The notes beneath the pieces were generated by a model. That model made no database searches and was not told the DNA's origin. It saw only the letters and a program-made list of their open reading frames with translations. Position numbers and translations under genes: made by a program. A stretch of DNA of 64,000 nucleotides. Source: Ornithinimicrobium faecis (lineage in GTDB: Bacteria > Actinomycetota > Actinomycetes > Actinomycetales > Dermatophilaceae). Location of the stretch: the NCBI RefSeq assembly GCF_023923225.1, contig NZ_CP099489.1, forward strand, positions 2,294,001 through 2,358,000. Direction: 5' to 3'. Of the stretch, positions 35,970 through 44,941 are shown piece after piece. Positions within the stretch are counted from its first letter, which is position 1. The number at the start of each line of letters is the position of its first letter.

Positions 35970-36785
35970 TCAGTGTCCTCCTGGGGCGTGGCTGGGATCG
36001 CGGGCTGGGTCGGGCGGGTGCCCACGGCGTGCCTTGGTCAAGAACGGATCGACCACGGCGTGGAAGGCCTCCGGGTCGTCGCGGCGCACGCAGTGACCCA
36101 CCCCGGGCAGGAGCGAGGCACCCACGAGTGGGTTGGTGACGATGCAGCGGTGGCGGGCGGTCTCACCATCGGCGGGCACCACCAACAGCGTCGGGACCCG
36201 CAGGTCATTCAGCACGGCAGCGACGTCCCACTCCCCCAGGTGCAGGTGCGCGATCATCGCCCGGTCAACCTGAGACTTGCAGGCTGCCCACGCCCGGATC
36301 TCAGCGTCCGACCACGACGTCACCTCGCGCATGCGGGAGATCTCCGCGGCTCCCCCGTCGGCGAAGGTGTCCAGGAAGGCCTCCTGCTCGGCCACGAACG
36401 ACTCCGTGGCCGCTGCCACGCTGGCCAGGGCCGGGTCCTCCAGCACCAACCGTTCCACCAGATCCGGACGTCGGGAGGCGACCAGCACCCCCACCCGACC
36501 ACCGAGGGAGTGGCCGAGCAGGGTCGCCGGCCCTCGGCATACGGACTCCAGGAGGGCGATCACATCGGCGACCATGACCTCCATCACCGACGTCAGCTGC
36601 GCGTCGCTGAACCGCGGTGAGTCGCCGTGCCCGCGCAGGTCGGGAGCCAGGATCCGCCAGTCTGCAGCCCAGCGGTCCACTGCGTCCGGCCAGGTGGTGC
36701 CGGCTTCTGTCAGACCGTGCAGCAGCACCAACTCGGGCCCATCCGGCGTGCCACACTCGTGCACGACCAGGCCGGAAGGGCTCAC
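35970..36785 (-). CDS. alpha/beta hydrolase
   Basis: A 271-residue alpha/beta hydrolase. Oxyanion region VLLHGLTEAGTTW, acid-loop DLRGHGDSPRF, nucleophile elbow LLGHSLGGRVG and terminal His in LLPGVGHCVRRDD are all present. It overlaps the GyrI-like gene by four bases. No specific substrate is indicated. Confidence 0.88.
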   Translation of the reverse strand: MSPSGLVVHECGTPDGPELVLLHGLTEAGTTWPDAVDRWAADWRILAPDLRGHGDSPRFSDAQLTSVMEVMVADVIALLESVCRGPATLLGHSLGGRVGVLVASRRPDLVERLVLEDPALASVAAATESFVAEQEAFLDTFADGGAAEISRMREVTSWSDAEIRAWAACKSQVDRAMIAHLHLGEWDVAAVLNDLRVPTLLVVPADGETARHRCIVTNPLVGASLLPGVGHCVRRDDPEAFHAVVDPFLTKARRGHPPDPARDPSHAPGGH

Positions 36786-37405
36786 GCGGGCCTCACCGGC
36801 TGTCGCAGGATCGTGCGCTGCCTGTCCGGAGCGACCCGGCGGACGTCACTGAGATAGATCTCGTGGTGCGTGCCGGTCAGGGCCAGCCCCTGGCCCGGGA
36901 TGAACTCGTGGTGCAACTGCGCCAACACGGCCGCCTCGTCGTCGAAGGCGCCGACGTGCAGCGTCTGCACGCACCGCCCCTCCGCCAGGGACTCCACGCG
37001 CAGGTCATCGATCCTCGGTGGTCGCGACTTCTTGGCGCGGACCGTCTCGATGGCCGACTCGACGAGCTGGCTGTCGATCCAGTCAGGCACCAGCAGCATC
37101 ACGGTCCAGTCCCAGCGTGACTTGTCGCGGGCCGCGGTGAACGCGTCCATGTCCTTCGCCCACCACAGCCCCTCCAGCGGAGGGACCACAAAGTCCCGGC
37201 CCAGCTCCCGCCGACTCGCGAACTTCAGCGTGTAGGCCACCGGATAGAGCGCCTGAAGAGCCTGCGCGAAGGCCGGTGCCGAGTTGGGGTCACCCTGCCC
37301 GTCAACCATCAGATAGATCAGCTCAGGGACGTCGAGGAGCCGGAACTGGCCCGTGCGGGCCTGATAGCCGTCGAGGCTCTTCTTGAGGTCGACCTTCTCG
37401 CTCAT
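36782..37405 (-). CDS. GyrI-like small-molecule-binding domain protein
   Basis: A 207-residue stand-alone GyrI-like protein. It starts MSEKVDLKKSLDGYQAR and has FRLLDVPELIYLMVDGQGDPNSAPAFAQALQALYPVAYTLKF, the typical opening of this family, later GLWWAKD and GAFDDEAAVLAQLHHEFIP. The family binds or hydrolyses small lipophilic compounds; the physiological role here is unknown. ATG 37405 overlaps the next gene's stop (ATGA). Confidence 0.85.
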   Translation of the reverse strand: MSEKVDLKKSLDGYQARTGQFRLLDVPELIYLMVDGQGDPNSAPAFAQALQALYPVAYTLKFASRRELGRDFVVPPLEGLWWAKDMDAFTAARDKSRWDWTVMLLVPDWIDSQLVESAIETVRAKKSRPPRIDDLRVESLAEGRCVQTLHVGAFDDEAAVLAQLHHEFIPGQGLALTGTHHEIYLSDVRRVAPDRQRTILRQPVRPA

Positions 37406-37944
37406 CGGGACGGCACCTCGGGCTCCTCGTGGTGGATCATCGGGCTGAGCCCCGGCACGGTGGTCGGCAGGAGCCGGAGGCCTCGCTTGTGGCACAGGCT
37501 CTCGGTCAGCCCGGGGTTGCTCGCCAGATCCAGGATCGCAGTCTTGCCCACGACACCGACACGACGGAGCGCCTCCGTGAGCAGGAAACGTCGGATGCCC
37601 TCCGCGTGGGGGCCCGGCCGGACGAACAGACGCCCGATGACCAGCAGCGCGTCGGCGTCCATCCCGGTCGCCGACACGAGCGACGCGTCGGGCTCCCCCG
37701 GCGCGAAGATCTGCACGTGACCCTGGACGTTGCGCGTGGGCGCCACACTGACCGGGGCCGCGTCAAAGACCCAGGACTGGTCGGCGCTGACCTCCAGCAA
37801 CCACGCCCGGCGTGCTGCCTCATCGCCGGCCCCCGGCTGCCAGGCGAGCGCCTCCAGAGCCGAGCACAACGGAGCCAGATCCTGCTCCAACCGATCGCGG
37901 ATCACCGTGTCCCTTCCGTGGATGGTGGGCCACCCGGACACCAA
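37402..37944 (-). CDS. GNAT-like acetyltransferase
   Basis: A 180-residue protein with a GNAT-type C-terminal core: LLVIGRLFVRPGPHAEGIRRFLLTEALRRV (acetyl-CoA loop position) and ILDLASNPGLTESLCHKRGLRLLP. The N-terminal 70 residues are less typical. First gene of the minus-strand run 37944-36782-35970; divergent from the MFS gene at 37983. Confidence 0.75.
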   Translation of the reverse strand: MVSGWPTIHGRDTVIRDRLEQDLAPLCSALEALAWQPGAGDEAARRAWLLEVSADQSWVFDAAPVSVAPTRNVQGHVQIFAPGEPDASLVSATGMDADALLVIGRLFVRPGPHAEGIRRFLLTEALRRVGVVGKTAILDLASNPGLTESLCHKRGLRLLPTTVPGLSPMIHHEEPEVPSR

Positions 37945-37982
37945 CGTTAAGGGGTCGGTCCCCGGGCGTAGAGTGGCCGGCC

Positions 37983-39473
37983 GTGAGCGGACCCGGCACC
38001 ACCGAGCAACGCAGCCCCTGGCCGGCCCTGTGGGCGCTGGTGGTCGGCTTCTTCATGATCCTGGTCGACTCCACCATCGTCTCGGTGGCCACCCCCACCC
38101 TGATGGAGGCCTTCGACACCGACGTCAACGGCGTCCTGTGGGTCAGTTCGGCCTACCTGCTGGCGTATGCCGTGCCTCTGCTGGTCACCGGGAGGCTGGG
38201 TGACCGCTTCGGTCCCCGACCGGTCTATCTGACCGGCTTGGCAGTCTTCACCGTCGCCTCCCTCTGGTGCGGGCTGTCCGGTGAGCTCGGGCTGGGACTG
38301 AGCGGACTGATCGCCGCCCGCGTGGTGCAGGGCCTCGGCGCCTCGCTGATGACACCGCAGACGATGACCGTCATCACCCGCACCTTCCCGGCGGAGCGAC
38401 GCGGCACGGCGATGGCCCTGTGGGGAGCGACCGCGGGCGTCGCGACGCTGGCCGGTCCGCTGCTCGGTGGCCTGCTGCTGGACTCACTGGGCTGGGAGTG
38501 GATCTTCTTCGTCAACCTGCCGGTCGGCGTCATCGGGTGGGTCCTGGCCTTCCGGCTGGTCCCGAGGCTGGCGACGCACTCGCACCGCTTCGACCTGCTC
38601 GGTGTCGTGCTGAGCGGCGTCGGCCTGTTCTGCCTGGTCTTCGGCCTCCAGGAGGGCCAGGTTTACGACTGGGGCACCATCTGGTCCTGGATCTCCGTGC
38701 CGCTGCTGATCGGCGTCGGGATCGCCCTGCTCGGCCTGTTCATCGGGTGGCAGGCCCGCAACCGCCGCGAGCCGCTGGTGCCGCTGCGGCTGTTCGGTGA
38801 CCGCAACTTCTCCCTGGCCAATGTCGCCATCACCACGATGGGCTTCACCATCACCGCGATGATCTTCCCCTTCTACATCTGGGCCCAGTCCGTGCGCGGC
38901 CTCTCCCCGACGCAGGCCGCCCTGGTCATGGCTCCCTCGTCCGTGCTGTCCTTCCTGCTCGCCCGGTATGCCGGCCAACTCACCGACCGGGTCCACCCGC
39001 GGATCCTCGTCGGCAGCGGCACCGTCCTGCTCGCCGCGGGCCTGGGGCTGCTGACCCTGGCCATGACACCGACCGCTCCGTTGTGGCAGGCGCTGGCCGC
39101 CGCTGCCGTGCTGGGCGTCGCCAACCCGCTGATCTGGGGGCCCCTGTCGACCACCGCGACCCGCAACCTGCCGATGGCCGACGCGGGCGCCGGGGCGGGC
39201 GTCTACAACACCACCCGCCAGCTGGGCGCGGTGCTGGGCAGTGCCGCGATCGCGGTGCTCATGCAGGCCCGGATCACCGCCCACCTTGGGTCAGGTGGTC
39301 CAGCTGGCTCTCCCGGCGGTGCTGGGGCGAGTGGCGCCGATCTGCCCCCGATGGTGGCGGACGGGCTGTCGCGGGCGCTGGCCGAGTCCCTCTACCTGCC
39401 GATGGGCGTCATCCTGCTCGGGGCCCTCGCGGCGCTCTTCTTCGAAAGGCCGCGTCACCTGCTCCGTCGGTGA
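37983..39473 (+). CDS. MFS multidrug transporter, DHA2 (EmrB/QacA) family
   Basis: A 496-residue proton-driven exporter with about 14 TM segments. Motif A is GRLGDRFGPRPVYLTG, and the family-specific motif C region is WGATAGVATLAGPLLGGLLLDSLGWEWIFFVNLPVG. LDSTIVSVATPTL near the start is the DHA2 motif D1. GTG at 37983 is used; the open frame extends upstream but antisense to the GNAT-like gene. Substrate unknown. Confidence 0.9.
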   Translation: MSGPGTTEQRSPWPALWALVVGFFMILVDSTIVSVATPTLMEAFDTDVNGVLWVSSAYLLAYAVPLLVTGRLGDRFGPRPVYLTGLAVFTVASLWCGLSGELGLGLSGLIAARVVQGLGASLMTPQTMTVITRTFPAERRGTAMALWGATAGVATLAGPLLGGLLLDSLGWEWIFFVNLPVGVIGWVLAFRLVPRLATHSHRFDLLGVVLSGVGLFCLVFGLQEGQVYDWGTIWSWISVPLLIGVGIALLGLFIGWQARNRREPLVPLRLFGDRNFSLANVAITTMGFTITAMIFPFYIWAQSVRGLSPTQAALVMAPSSVLSFLLARYAGQLTDRVHPRILVGSGTVLLAAGLGLLTLAMTPTAPLWQALAAAAVLGVANPLIWGPLSTTATRNLPMADAGAGAGVYNTTRQLGAVLGSAAIAVLMQARITAHLGSGGPAGSPGGAGASGADLPPMVADGLSRALAESLYLPMGVILLGALAALFFERPRHLLRR

Positions 39474-39500
39474 GGGCACAAGCGGACTACCGTATGCCGG

Positions 39501-40397
39501 GTGCCCGGCCTCTCCTCCAACGTCACCGACACCGCCCTGCTGTTTGAGGGTGGCGGCATGCGCGCCAGCCACACCTCTGGCATGGTCGTCGCGCTGCTCG
39601 AGGCCGGGATCCACCTGGACTGGGTCGGGGGCATCTCAGCCGGTGCCAGCAACGCCGCCAACTACCTGTCCCGGGACGCCGACCGGGCCCGCCGCTCCTT
39701 CACCGACTTCGCCGCCGACCCAAAGTTCGGTGACGTGCGGACCTTCGTGCGCGGCGAGGGCCTGTTCAACGCCCGCTACATCTATCAGGAGGCCGGTCTG
39801 CCGGGGCAGGCGCTCGCCTTCGACTGGGACACCTACGCCGCCAACCCCGCCGCCTTCCGGATCGGCGGGTTCAACGCCACGACGGGCGAGCAGGTGCACT
39901 GGGGGCGCGACGACGTTCACGACATCCACGACCTGATGATCCGGGTGCAGGCCTCCTCGACGATGCCGGTCCTGATGCCGCCGGTCACCATCGACGGGCA
40001 GATCTATGTCGACGGCGCCCTCGGTCCTGCTGGAGGCATCCCGCTGGACGCCGCCCGAGCCGACGGCTACGGCAAGTTCCTGGCGGTCCTGACCCGAGAG
40101 CGTGGCTACGTCAAACCACCCCAGGGCGGCGAGTGGTTCTTTCGCCGGCACTTCCGCAAGTTTCCCGCCGTCGCCGAGGCCCTGATGCGCCGCAGCCAGC
40201 GTTACAACGCCACTCGCGAGGAGCTCGTCGAGCTGGAGCGCCAGGGACTGGCCTACCTCTTTGTCCCAGAGCAGATGCCGGTCGGCAACGGGGAGCGCAA
40301 CGTCGGCAAGCTCGCCGCGAGCCACCGGGCCGGTCTGGCTCAGGCGCGTCGGGAGCTGCCGGCGATCCGGGAGTTCCTCGGGCTGGCGCCGCAATGA
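39501..40397 (+). CDS. patatin-like phospholipase family protein
   Basis: A 298-residue patatin-like lipid acyl hydrolase. The oxyanion hole is FEGGGMRASHTSG, the nucleophile Ser lies in GGISAGASNAAN (GxSxG), and the dyad Asp is in VDGALG. The TMPVLMPPV segment just before DGA is typical of bacterial YjjU-like members. Its stop overlaps the next start (ATGA), coupling it to the Bcr/CflA-type exporter. Confidence 0.9.
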   Translation: MPGLSSNVTDTALLFEGGGMRASHTSGMVVALLEAGIHLDWVGGISAGASNAANYLSRDADRARRSFTDFAADPKFGDVRTFVRGEGLFNARYIYQEAGLPGQALAFDWDTYAANPAAFRIGGFNATTGEQVHWGRDDVHDIHDLMIRVQASSTMPVLMPPVTIDGQIYVDGALGPAGGIPLDAARADGYGKFLAVLTRERGYVKPPQGGEWFFRRHFRKFPAVAEALMRRSQRYNATREELVELERQGLAYLFVPEQMPVGNGERNVGKLAASHRAGLAQARRELPAIREFLGLAPQ

Positions 40398-41620
40398 CGA
40401 GCAGGACCGGTCCCAGCGCACGGCGCGCCGGTCTGCTCATCACCGCGATCCTGGCCTCCCTGGCCATGATCGGTCCGTTCACGATTGACACGGTCTTCCC
40501 GGCCTTCGCATCGATGGGTCGTGACTTCGACGCCAGCACCGCGGCCATGCAGCAGGTCACCAGCATCTATCTCATCTCGTTTGCGGTGATGAGCATCCTG
40601 CACGGACCGCTGTCGGACACCCTGGGCCGCAAGCCGGTCATGCTCACCGGCCTGGGGCTGTATGTGCTGGCCACGATCGGGTGCGCCCTTTCCCCCAGCC
40701 TGCCGGTGCTGTTGGCCTTCCGGGCACTCCAGGGAGCCTGTGCTGGTGCGGCCACCATCGTCAGCCGTGCGGTGATCCGTGATCTCTACAGCGGGCCCGA
40801 GGCTCACCGGTTGATGAGTCAGGTGATGATGATCTTCAGCATCGCCCCCGCCATCGCCCCGGTCGCCGGCGGCCTGCTGCTGGCCTGGGGTCCCTGGCCG
40901 ATCATCTTCTGGGCCATCGCCGGCTATGGCGTGGCCATCGCCGTGGCCACCGCGATCGTCCTCCCGGAGACGCTGCCCCCGCAGGACCGACAGCCGCTGC
41001 GCCTCGCATCGATCGTCGCCGGTCTGCTTGAGGTCGCCCGCCACCCCGGGTTCGGGCGCCTGGCCCTGGCCACCACCTTCGTCTTCGCGGCCCAGTTCGT
41101 CTATATCGTCTCGGCCCCGATCATGATGGTGGACCTGCTGGGCAAGGGAGAGCAGGATTTCTGGATCCTCTTCGCCCCGCTGATCACCGGCATGATGCTC
41201 GGCGCGTGGCTCTCGGGACGCCTCGCCGGACGCGTCGACACCTCGGTGCTGGTGGACCGTGCCGTGTTGGCGGCGCTGATCGCCGCAGGCCTCAACCTCA
41301 CGTTGATGTTGACCGTGCCGACGTTGCCGTGGGCCGTCCTGGGGCCGGCCTGCATTGCCTTCGCGGTCGCCATCGCGTTCCCGGTGCTGCAGCTGGCGAT
41401 GCTCGATCTCTTCCCCCACCACCGCGGGTCGGCAGCGTCGCTGGCGACCTTCGCCAGCCTGGTCTTCAACGCCCTGCTCGCCGGGGCGATCTCACCGCTG
41501 GTGACCGGCTCGCTGACCGTGTTGGCGCTGTCCAGCACCGTGTTTGCGGTGGTGGGAGCCGGTTTCTGGCTCCTGCACCGCCGTCTCGAGTCAGTCGCTG
41601 GTCCCGCGGTCAGCCCGTGA
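40394..41620 (+). CDS. MFS transporter, Bcr/CflA type
   Basis: A 408-residue 12-TM exporter. DTVFPAFASMGRDFDASTAAMQQVTSIYLISFAVMSILHGPLSDTLGRKPV is the diagnostic N-terminal part of the Bcr/CflA drug-resistance subfamily, with motif A GPLSDTLGRKP. It starts inside the stop of the patatin gene and ends overlapping the convergent L,D-transpeptidase by about ten bases. Substrate unknown. Confidence 0.9.
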   Translation: MTSRTGPSARRAGLLITAILASLAMIGPFTIDTVFPAFASMGRDFDASTAAMQQVTSIYLISFAVMSILHGPLSDTLGRKPVMLTGLGLYVLATIGCALSPSLPVLLAFRALQGACAGAATIVSRAVIRDLYSGPEAHRLMSQVMMIFSIAPAIAPVAGGLLLAWGPWPIIFWAIAGYGVAIAVATAIVLPETLPPQDRQPLRLASIVAGLLEVARHPGFGRLALATTFVFAAQFVYIVSAPIMMVDLLGKGEQDFWILFAPLITGMMLGAWLSGRLAGRVDTSVLVDRAVLAALIAAGLNLTLMLTVPTLPWAVLGPACIAFAVAIAFPVLQLAMLDLFPHHRGSAASLATFASLVFNALLAGAISPLVTGSLTVLALSSTVFAVVGAGFWLLHRRLESVAGPAVSP

Positions 41621-42344
41621 CGGTGACGCGCGACCCCATCGCCATGGCGCCGGAGCTCCACAGATAGTCCATCGCCGCGGTGGACAGGCGGGAACACCCG
41701 TGCGAGGCGGGATAGGTCGGGATCGAGGTCGACCCGTGCACTGCCCACCCGCGGTCGTAGTACATCGGGCGCCACATGTCCCCCAGCGATCCGTGTTGCC
41801 AGCCAGAGCTCCACGTCGAGTAGACCTTCCAGGATCCCTGGTTGGTGACCGCCCGATAGGTGTGTCCGTCGAGGGTGTAGGGCTCACCGTTGCCGGTGCT
41901 GGTGTTGAAGGCGTGGACGGTCTGGCCGCCGCGGACCACGAGGAGCAACTGTCGCCCCAGGTGGACCTCGATGCGGGTGCCGCCGCCACCCTTCGGCTGG
42001 GGCAGCGACCCGGACGCCACCGCGTTGCGGGTGAGCGGACCGACGACGCCGTCGGTGGCCAGCTGGTGGTGCTTCTGCGCAGCCCAGACCGCCTGCTGGG
42101 TGAGGTGCCCGAAGATGCCGTCCACGCTGCCGCACCAGTATCCAGTGTCACTCAGGTCGCTCTGCAACGAACTGACAGCGGTGCCCGTGTTGCCGCGACG
42201 CAGCAGCCGGGTGGACGCTGTCGCGGCCAGGGCGCTGCCACCCAGGGTGTTGCCCAGTGGCAGCAGAGCGGCTCCGGCGGCGACGCCCAGTCCCCCTCGC
42301 AGCAGCGTGCGCCGGTTCATTCGGGCATGCGTGATCGACGTCAT
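41610..42344 (-). CDS. L,D-transpeptidase with peptidoglycan-binding domain, Tat signal
   Basis: A secreted cell-wall enzyme (244 aa). The N-terminus MTSITHARMNRRTLLRGGLGVAAG has a twin-arginine signal; residues about 45-110 are a PG_binding_1 domain (GNTGTAVSSLQSDLSDTGY ... VDGIFGHLTQQAV); the YkuD domain ends in YPASHGCSRLS with catalytic C217. It would form or exchange 3-3 cross-links in peptidoglycan. ATG 42344 follows AAGGGGA; the frame is open further but not protein-like. Confidence 0.88.
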   Translation of the reverse strand: MTSITHARMNRRTLLRGGLGVAAGAALLPLGNTLGGSALAATASTRLLRRGNTGTAVSSLQSDLSDTGYWCGSVDGIFGHLTQQAVWAAQKHHQLATDGVVGPLTRNAVASGSLPQPKGGGGTRIEVHLGRQLLLVVRGGQTVHAFNTSTGNGEPYTLDGHTYRAVTNQGSWKVYSTWSSGWQHGSLGDMWRPMYYDRGWAVHGSTSIPTYPASHGCSRLSTAAMDYLWSSGAMAMGSRVTVTG

Positions 42345-42603
42345 GGCAGTTCCCCTTGCCTCGTGTGATTCCCCCGGGGGCCCATCTGGGCTCCCGTCCT
42401 GCCGGCCGCGGCCCCTGTCACGGTGGGACGCTTCCGGCCAGGAGCCCCTGCGGCTCCCTGTGTCTGTCATGACGCAGCGGGAGCCCCCATCGGTTGCACC
42501 TGCCAGCGAGAAAATGTGGTGGCAACCCGACGGGAGGTCGGGCGTGACAGGATCGGGCTATGCCGTCCGACAAGTCCCTCCGTGCCGTCCCGCAGGTGCG
42601 GTC

Positions 42604-42771
42604 GTGAGCCGCAGCGGGTGGACGCTGGTCATCGGGGCCATCGTGTTGTTGCTCGCCTGGTGGGGCCTGCGCATGCTCTGGTGGCGGATGAACTATATGG
42701 TCCCGGCATTCGGCCTGGGCCTGATCGCCGGCGTCGCCCTCACGCTCTGGCTGGTGCGCCCCCGGCGCTGA
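42604..42771 (+). CDS. small two-TM membrane protein
   Basis: A 55-residue peptide from GTG 42604 with two hydrophobic helices (WTLVIGAIVLLLAWWGLRMLWW and PAFGLGLIAGVALTLWLVRP) and a basic end. No family is recognised. It is convergent with, and overlaps by about 30 bases, the membrane protein gene ending at 42740. Support is limited to composition and TM pattern. Confidence 0.45.
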   Translation: MSRSGWTLVIGAIVLLLAWWGLRMLWWRMNYMVPAFGLGLIAGVALTLWLVRPRR

Positions 42772-43180
42772 GCGCCGCATAGAGCAGGAGCACCGCGGCC
42801 ACGATGGTCGCAAGCTGCCCACCCAGCAGAGTCAGGCCCGTCAGCAGGATGCCCAGGAACAGGGCGCCGCCGGCCACCAGCAGGAGGCGGGGCTGCACCC
42901 GGATCCAGGCGATGATCATCAGCACGAGCGCCCCGACCAGGAACACCCGGGCCACCGTGCCGTTGCCGCTCAACGCCTCGGAGCCGCCGGTCAGTCCCGG
43001 CGAGTAGAAGGAGCCGGAGCACCAGACCGTGCCATCACTGAAGTTCGGCATGCACGTGGAGCCGACGTACCACCCACCGGTGCTGAACTCGGTTGAGGTC
43101 GTCCAGGGCAGGCCGAGCGCGAGGACGATCAGCAGACCGGCAGCCAGGACCGCGACCCGCTGGCGGGTCGTGGCGAGCAC
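42740..43180 (-). CDS. membrane protein of unknown function
   Basis: A 146-residue protein: one TM helix (VAVLAAGLLIVLALGLPW), an extracytoplasmic loop of about 50 residues with two Cys that may pair (STCMPNF ... VWCSGSF), then three TM helices. Not a family I know. It lies three bases downstream of the Gln/Gly/Pro-rich membrane protein gene and is probably cotranscribed with it. Confidence 0.7.
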   Translation of the reverse strand: MLATTRQRVAVLAAGLLIVLALGLPWTTSTEFSTGGWYVGSTCMPNFSDGTVWCSGSFYSPGLTGGSEALSGNGTVARVFLVGALVLMIIAWIRVQPRLLLVAGGALFLGILLTGLTLLGGQLATIVAAVLLLYAALSAGGAPARA

Positions 43181-43183
43181 GGG

Positions 43184-43975
43184 TCAGAGCTTCCGGTCGG
43201 GGCTCAGCAGGACCGCCGCCGTGGCGCACGCCGTGCCCAGGGTCACCAGGAAGGCCATGTTGGTGCTGATCGTCGGCAGCATCAACAGCGTCCAGAACAG
43301 CAGGAGACCACCGGCGCCGATGGCACCGATCGTCCAGCCCGCCCCCGACAATGCGGTCCGGGGCAGCAGCGCTGCGCCCTGGGCCAGCGCCATCAGGGTG
43401 GCGAAGCCGGCCCAGGTCCAGGTGTCGCTCCACAGCACCGAGTCGCGGCCGTCCATGTCGATCGAGATGCCGATCACCACGAGCAGGAGTGCCAGGACGT
43501 GCAGCACGATCCGCACGACGTCGCCGGTGGCCATCCCGCTGTTGCCAGACACCGGCGCGGTCGCCTGGCCGGTGTTGTGCTGCTGGCCCGTGCTGTGCTG
43601 TGGACCGGTGCTGTGCTGCTGGCCAGTGTTGTGCTGTTGAGTCTGCGGGCCGGAGATGCCGGGGCTGGCTGCTGGCTGGCCGTAGCCACCGCCCTGCGGC
43701 GGGGTGCCGGGCTGACCAAACCCACCCTGCTGCGGACCGCTGTGTTGCGAGTTGCCCTGTTGCGGGTTGCCCTGCTGTGGGTTGCCCTGCTGCCCACCAA
43801 ACGCCCCCTGGCCTCCCTGTGGTCCCCACGGACCGGCCGGCGGCTGGCCCTGGGACTGGCCCGGTGCTGACTGGCCCGGTGCTGACTGGCCCTGGGACTG
43901 GCCAGGTGCCGGCTGACCCGACTGCGGGCCCCACGGGTGGCCCTGTCCCGGCTGTGGTCCGGTCTGATCGGTCAC
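43184..43975 (-). CDS. Gln/Gly/Pro-rich membrane protein
   Basis: The first 145 of 263 residues are disordered and repetitive: PGQSAPGQSAPGQSQGQ, then QGNPQQGNPQQGNSQ, then a QHNTGQQHSTG series. Four TM helices follow (VLHVLALLLVVIGISI, FATLMALAQGAALL, AGWTIGAIGAGGLLLFWTLL, MAFLVTLGTACATAAVLL). No family is recognised. The same kind of tail occurs on the membrane protein at 46831 across the divergent spacer. Confidence 0.75.
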   Translation of the reverse strand: MTDQTGPQPGQGHPWGPQSGQPAPGQSQGQSAPGQSAPGQSQGQPPAGPWGPQGGQGAFGGQQGNPQQGNPQQGNSQHSGPQQGGFGQPGTPPQGGGYGQPAASPGISGPQTQQHNTGQQHSTGPQHSTGQQHNTGQATAPVSGNSGMATGDVVRIVLHVLALLLVVIGISIDMDGRDSVLWSDTWTWAGFATLMALAQGAALLPRTALSGAGWTIGAIGAGGLLLFWTLLMLPTISTNMAFLVTLGTACATAAVLLSPDRKL

Positions 43976-44086
43976 GGTTTTCCCCTTGGTGGTTCAACAG
44001 ATGGTCTCAACACGCTCTGCAGGAGCCTACCGCTCGGCGGGTCGCGTTCTGGGACAGGCACCCCGCGCTGGCACTAGGTTGTCGAC

Positions 44087-44941
44087 ATGTATCCCACGCT
44101 GGGCGACCTCCTGGGCGTCGACCTGCCGATCGGCACCCACGAGTTCTTCGTGGGCCTCGGCGTCGTCGTGGGGCTCGTCGTGGTCGGCATCAGACTCCTG
44201 CAGACCGGGGCCGGCCGCGACGAGCGGATGCTCTGGATCGTTGCCGGCGCCCTCATCGGTGGCGCGGTCTTCATGCGACTGGGCACCTGGCTGCAGGACA
44301 TCGACCTGCGGGACAACGCCTCGTTCGTCGAGCAGTGGCTCTATGGCAACCGCAGCATCCTCGGCGGCCTGGTCGGTGCCTGGCTCGGGGTGCACGTGGC
44401 CAAGGCGATCACCGGCTATCCCGCCCGGACCGGCGATCTCTTCGCGCCGGCCGTGGCGCTCGGCATGGCGGTGGGCCGGTGGGGCTGTCACCTCACCGAG
44501 CTGCCCGGCACGCCCAACCCGCTGGGTTTCGGCCCGGTCCTGGACCCGGCCACCGCGCAGCGGCTCGGTGGTGTCGCGGGGGTCCCGTTGCACGCCAGCC
44601 TGCTCTATGAGGCGGTCTTTCACGCGATCGCCTTCGGGCTTATCTGGTGGAGCCTGTCGCGGCGGCGGTTCCCGCAGGGTGAGACCTTCGTGCTCTACAT
44701 CGCCTCGTATGCCGTGCTCCGCCTCCTCGTCGAGTTCGTCCGGGGCAATGAGGTGGTCTGGATGGGACTGAGTCGGCCCCAGTTGTTCCTCCTGGCGGTG
44801 GTTCCCCTCGTGCTCGCCCGGATCGCATGGCAGGCTCATCGCGGGGTCTATTCACGACAGGAGACACACAGCGTGGAGCAACAGCACGACAGCGCGGACT
44901 CACGGGCGGATCTGCCGGTGTCGCGGGAGGCCGGCAGATGA
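44087..44941 (+). CDS. Lgt-family (prolipoprotein diacylglyceryl transferase-like) membrane protein
   Basis: A 284-residue polytopic protein. Lgt landmarks are kept: GGLVGAWLG, the signature-like GRWGCHLTELPGTPNPLGFG, HASLLYEAVFHAIAF and RLLVEFVRGNE, but the canonical Asn in GRxGN is replaced by Cys and the N-terminus is short. It is not with the usual neighbours of lgt (trp or pyk genes) but overlaps a radical SAM gene by four bases. I infer a paralogue acting on membrane lipid headgroups or backbones rather than on prolipoprotein; a main lgt would be elsewhere. Confidence 0.8.
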   Translation: MYPTLGDLLGVDLPIGTHEFFVGLGVVVGLVVVGIRLLQTGAGRDERMLWIVAGALIGGAVFMRLGTWLQDIDLRDNASFVEQWLYGNRSILGGLVGAWLGVHVAKAITGYPARTGDLFAPAVALGMAVGRWGCHLTELPGTPNPLGFGPVLDPATAQRLGGVAGVPLHASLLYEAVFHAIAFGLIWWSLSRRRFPQGETFVLYIASYAVLRLLVEFVRGNEVVWMGLSRPQLFLLAVVPLVLARIAWQAHRGVYSRQETHSVEQQHDSADSRADLPVSREAGR